Below, piece by piece: positions 61,459-64,000 of a stretch of 64,000 nucleotides of DNA (position 1 is the first letter of the stretch; each line of letters opens with the position of its first letter). The DNA comes from Rhizobacter sp. Root1238 (GTDB taxonomy: Bacteria; Pseudomonadota; Gammaproteobacteria; Burkholderiales; Burkholderiaceae_C). A model generated the notes under the pieces. The model saw only the letters and a program-made list of their open reading frames with translations, had not been told where the DNA came from and made no database searches. The translations under genes and the position numbers were made by a program. Where the stretch lies: NCBI RefSeq assembly GCF_001425825.1, contig NZ_LMDM01000001.1, forward strand, positions 442,204 through 506,203, in the 5' to 3' direction.

Positions 61459-63558
61459 TTGGCCGATAACTCACCCCCGATTCCTGCCGAGCTCGCCACG
61501 GCGTTGCCGGTCGCGGTCGAGACCCCGCAGCACAGCGGGTTGCAGGGCACGCTGGACTACCTGAGCGAGCGCACGCTACCGCCAGGAACCCTGGTGCGCG
61601 TGCCGCTGGGACGGCGCGAGGTGCCGGGCATCGTCTGGCCCGGCGAGGCCGGCAGCGAGCCGTCGCTGGCGCTGAAACCGATCGCGCAGATGCTGGACGC
61701 GCTGCCGCCGCTGAGCACCCGCTGGTGCGAGCTGGTCGGTTTTGCGGCCGCCTACTACCAGCGCAGCGTCGGCGAGATGGCGCTGGCGGTGCTGCCGCCC
61801 GAATTGCGCAAGCTCGACGACGCCCAGCTCGCGAACCGCATCGCCCGCCTGCGCAAGGCGATGGCGGCGGAGCCCCGGCCGAGCGCCACGGCCGTGCCGG
61901 CGCCGGAGCTGAACGCCGACCAGGCCGCCGTGCTCGACCAGCTGCAGGCGCTGCACACGCCGGGCTCGGCGCCGGTCGTGCTGCTGCACGGCCTGACCGG
62001 CAGCGGCAAGACCGAGGTCTACCTGCGGGCTGCGGAGCGGGCGCTCGCCGCCGGCCAGCAGGTGCTGGTGCTGGTGCCGGAGATCAACCTGACGCCGCAG
62101 CTCGAGGCCCGCTTCGCCGAGCGCTTCGGCAGCGGGCCGTCGCCGCGGCGCATCGTTTCGCTGCACAGTGGGCTGACGCCGGCGCAGCGGCTCAAGCACT
62201 GGCTCGCGGCGCACCTCGGGCTGGCCGACCTGGTGCTCGGTACGCGGCTGGCGGTGTTCGCGCCGCTGCCGCGCCTGGGCCTGATCGTCGTTGACGAAGA
62301 ACACGACCCGTCGTACAAGCAGCAGGAAGGCGCGCGCTATTCGGCCCGCGACCTCGCGGTGTACCGCGGCAAGCTCGAAGGCGCCTGTGTCGTGCTCGGC
62401 TCGGCCACGCCGTCGATCGAGAGCTGGCAGCGCGCCGAGCAGGGCCGCTACACCCGGTTGACGATGGGCCACCGCATCGGCGGCGGCGCGCTGCCGGCGG
62501 TGCGGCTGGTCGACATGAACCTGCTGCCGAAGATCAAGGGCATCAGCACCGCGCTGTCGCCGCAGCTGGTGGCCGCGCTCGGCGCGCGGCTTGAGCGCGG
62601 CGAGCAGAGCATGCTGTTCCTGAACCGGCGCGGCTATGCGCCGGTGCTGCACTGCGGCGAATGCGGCTGGAAGAGCGGCTGTCCGAACTGCAGCGCGTTC
62701 CGGGTGTTCCACCGCGTCGACCGCACGCTGCGCTGCCACCACTGCAGCCTGACGCAGCCGGTGCCGCGCGCCTGTCCCGATTGCGGCAACCTCGACATCG
62801 CGCCGATGGGCCGCGGCACCGAGCGGCTCGAGGAGCAGCTCGCGCAGGCGCTGCCGGGCGCGCGCATCGCCCGCATCGATGCCGATTCGACGCGGTTGAA
62901 GGGCTCGCTCGAAGCGCAGTTGTCGGCGGTGCACGACGGCAACGTCGACGTGCTGGTCGGCACGCAGATGGTGGCCAAGGGGCACGACTTCCGGCGCATC
63001 ACGCTGGTGGCGGCGGTCGATCCCGACAGTGCGCTGTTCAGCAGCGATTTCAGGGCGCCGGAGCGGGTGTTCTCGCTGCTGATGCAGGCCGCAGGGCGGG
63101 CCGGGCGCGACGCGGCGCAAGCGGGCGCGAGCGAGATGTGGGTGCAGACCTGGCACCCGCGGCATGCGCTGTACCAGGCGCTGCGCACGCACGACTACGC
63201 GGCCTTTGCGGCGCAGCAGTTGAAGGAACGCGAGATGGCAGGGCTGCCGCCGTTCACGCACCTGGCGCTGCTGCGGGCCGAGGCGCGCACCGCGCAGGCG
63301 GCGCGCGATTTCCTGCAGGCGGCGTCGGACCTGGCGAGCCAGTTCGAAGGCGCCGACCAGCTGCTGATCTACCCGCCGGTGCCGACCAGCATCGCACGCG
63401 TCGCGAACGTCGAGCGCATGCAGATGCTGATCGAGGGGCCGTCGCGCGGGGTGCTGCAGCGGGTGCTGACGTCGTGGGTCGCGAGCCTGCCGTCGCTGCG
63501 CAGCGAGCACAAAGGCGTGCTGCGCTGGGCGCTGGATGTGGATCCGCTGGCGATCTGA
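61459..63558 (+). CDS. priA: Primosomal protein N' (replication restart helicase PriA)
   Basis: 699 residues from TTG 61459. PriA reloads DnaB at stalled forks. N-terminal 3'-binding domain (LQGTLDYLSERTLPPGTLVRVPLGRREVPGIVW in parts), Walker A GLTGSGKTEVYL, DEEH box VDEEHDPSYKQQEGARYSARDLA in parts, eight zinc cysteines (CGECG, CPNC, CHHC, CPDCG) and motif VI QAAGRAGRD. No ATG is near the N-terminus; a second TTG at 61504 (reading LPVAVETP) fits the E. coli start (MPVAHVALP) as well or better, so the exact start is open. Confidence 0.95.
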   Translation: MADNSPPIPAELATALPVAVETPQHSGLQGTLDYLSERTLPPGTLVRVPLGRREVPGIVWPGEAGSEPSLALKPIAQMLDALPPLSTRWCELVGFAAAYYQRSVGEMALAVLPPELRKLDDAQLANRIARLRKAMAAEPRPSATAVPAPELNADQAAVLDQLQALHTPGSAPVVLLHGLTGSGKTEVYLRAAERALAAGQQVLVLVPEINLTPQLEARFAERFGSGPSPRRIVSLHSGLTPAQRLKHWLAAHLGLADLVLGTRLAVFAPLPRLGLIVVDEEHDPSYKQQEGARYSARDLAVYRGKLEGACVVLGSATPSIESWQRAEQGRYTRLTMGHRIGGGALPAVRLVDMNLLPKIKGISTALSPQLVAALGARLERGEQSMLFLNRRGYAPVLHCGECGWKSGCPNCSAFRVFHRVDRTLRCHHCSLTQPVPRACPDCGNLDIAPMGRGTERLEEQLAQALPGARIARIDADSTRLKGSLEAQLSAVHDGNVDVLVGTQMVAKGHDFRRITLVAAVDPDSALFSSDFRAPERVFSLLMQAAGRAGRDAAQAGASEMWVQTWHPRHALYQALRTHDYAAFAAQQLKEREMAGLPPFTHLALLRAEARTAQAARDFLQAASDLASQFEGADQLLIYPPVPTSIARVANVERMQMLIEGPSRGVLQRVLTSWVASLPSLRSEHKGVLRWALDVDPLAI

Positions 63559-63564
63559 CCCCAC

Positions 63565-63739
63565 CCGTTCGCCCTGAGCAGGGACTGAGCTTGTCGAAGG
63601 CCCGTGTCGAAGGGTGGGTGCCCTGGCCCGAGGGCTTCGACAGGCTCAGCCCAGCCCTTCGACAGGCTCAGGGCGAACGGACTGATTCTCCGTTCGAGCA
63701 GAACTCATCCCGTTCGGGCTGAGCCTGTCGAAGCGCCGG
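63565..63739. repeat. Cluster of four REP-like CTTCGACAGGCTCAG units
   Basis: Units lie at about 63565-63600 (CCTTCGACAAGCTCAG on the minus strand), 63632-63655 (GCTTCGACAGGCTCAG), 63655-63680 (CCTTCGACAGGCTCAGGG) and 63710-63739 (minus strand, AGCCTGTCGAAG on plus). Units alternate in orientation, so neighbouring units can pair as hairpins between priA and the convergent gene. Nothing else is seen in 63559-63766. Confidence 0.85.
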
Positions 63740-63766
63740 TGCTGCGCGAATCCGGGTTGGGCTGGA

Positions 63767-64000
63767 TCAGACCAGCAAGCCCGGCACCTGCGGCACCAGC
63801 GCCTGCCGCTGCGCCGTCGCACTGCCCAGCAACGCGAAGCCGAGCAACTGCCCGTCGCCGCTGTGGAAGCGCGCATCGCAGCCGTCGTCGCTGAGGGTCA
63901 CCGTCCACGCACCCGACGCATCGAGCGGCGGCGGGCACACCACCGTCGGGCAGGCCGGTGTCTTCACGATCACCGGCATCGCCGGGTAAAGCACCGGGGT
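63767..64000 (-). CDS. Rubredoxin reductase-like FAD-dependent oxidoreductase, C-terminal end (cut by right edge)
   Basis: The last 77 residues of a longer protein; the frame is still open at base 64000. LYPAMPVIVKTPACPTVVCPPP followed later by GQLLGFALLGSATAQRQALVPQVPGLLV matches the C-terminal dimerisation domain of rubredoxin-NAD(+) reductases (AlkT/RubB type). These pass electrons from NADH to rubredoxin. The FAD and NAD domains lie outside the window, so the family call rests on this domain only. Confidence 0.8.
   Translation of the reverse strand, partial: TPVLYPAMPVIVKTPACPTVVCPPPLDASGAWTVTLSDDGCDARFHSGDGQLLGFALLGSATAQRQALVPQVPGLLV

Noticed and set aside
63565-63739. CRISPR array
   Set aside because: Units are inverted, irregularly spaced and lack uniform spacers; they are REP-like.

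Overview
The window reads as chromosomal DNA of a high-GC betaproteobacterium of the order Burkholderiales, most like the Rubrivivax/Leptothrix/Methylibium group. This rests on gene content and order (atpIBEFHAGDC, hemE-priA, birA-SPOR, proA-queC), very high GC at third codon positions, and the family of short intergenic repeats built on CTTCGACAGGCTCAG. Species identity is inference. I see no phage, plasmid, IS element or CRISPR array.

Layout. 1-249 is the end of a glyceraldehyde-3-phosphate dehydrogenase gene with its terminator. 457-4288 holds two tandem secreted subtilases, both ending in a GlyGly-CTERM-like tail. 4323-6590 (minus) holds a SPOR-domain protein, biotin ligase and a SET-domain protein, divergent from topB (6699-9374). 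9626-11776 holds a PhnD-like binding protein, a small lipoprotein and an AEC transporter. 11862-17486 is a complete dipeptide ABC transporter (dppABCDF); dppBCDF is bracketed by an inverted pair of about 78-bp repeats. proA-queC, an ArsR-like regulator, a TauE/SafE permease, a 5'-nucleotidase lipoprotein, a Sel1 protein, LemA and an M48 protease follow to 26679. folE and a BLUF photoreceptor gene form an operon (26663-27828, minus). rsmB, a DUF4390 protein, an NtrY-like kinase, a short NtrX-like regulator and tRNA-Phe run 27952-33036. 33233-40331 is a metabolic miscellany ending in a possible sugar-acid trio (HpaI aldolase, mutarotase, SMP-30 lactonase). The whole ATP synthase operon occupies 40436-47572.

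The most unusual part is 49035-59982. On the minus strand a tight operon encodes a secreted VIT/VWA protein with a PEP-CTERM tail, an exosortase with intact Cys/Arg/His, an EpsI-like partner and a family GT51 peptidoglycan polymerase with a large extra N-terminal region. Divergent from it are a histidine kinase and an OmpR-type regulator, followed by a small secreted NTF2-like protein. This looks like a dedicated one-substrate exosortase system, laid out like the known proteobacterial dedicated sortase systems (sortase, VIT/VWA target, two-component pair) but with an exosortase in place of the sortase. The divergent promoter region carries TTCAC-N6-TTCAC, which matches the CreB binding tag, and creB-creC lie only a few kb away in an operon with cysK. 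A second array of TTCAT direct repeats in 11-bp phase precedes the small secreted protein. Together these suggest a cell-envelope stress circuit.

The right end holds hemE (possibly leaderless), a relatively AT-rich hemE-priA intergenic region with a perfect DnaA box, priA, a repeat cluster and the 3' end of a rubredoxin reductase-like gene.
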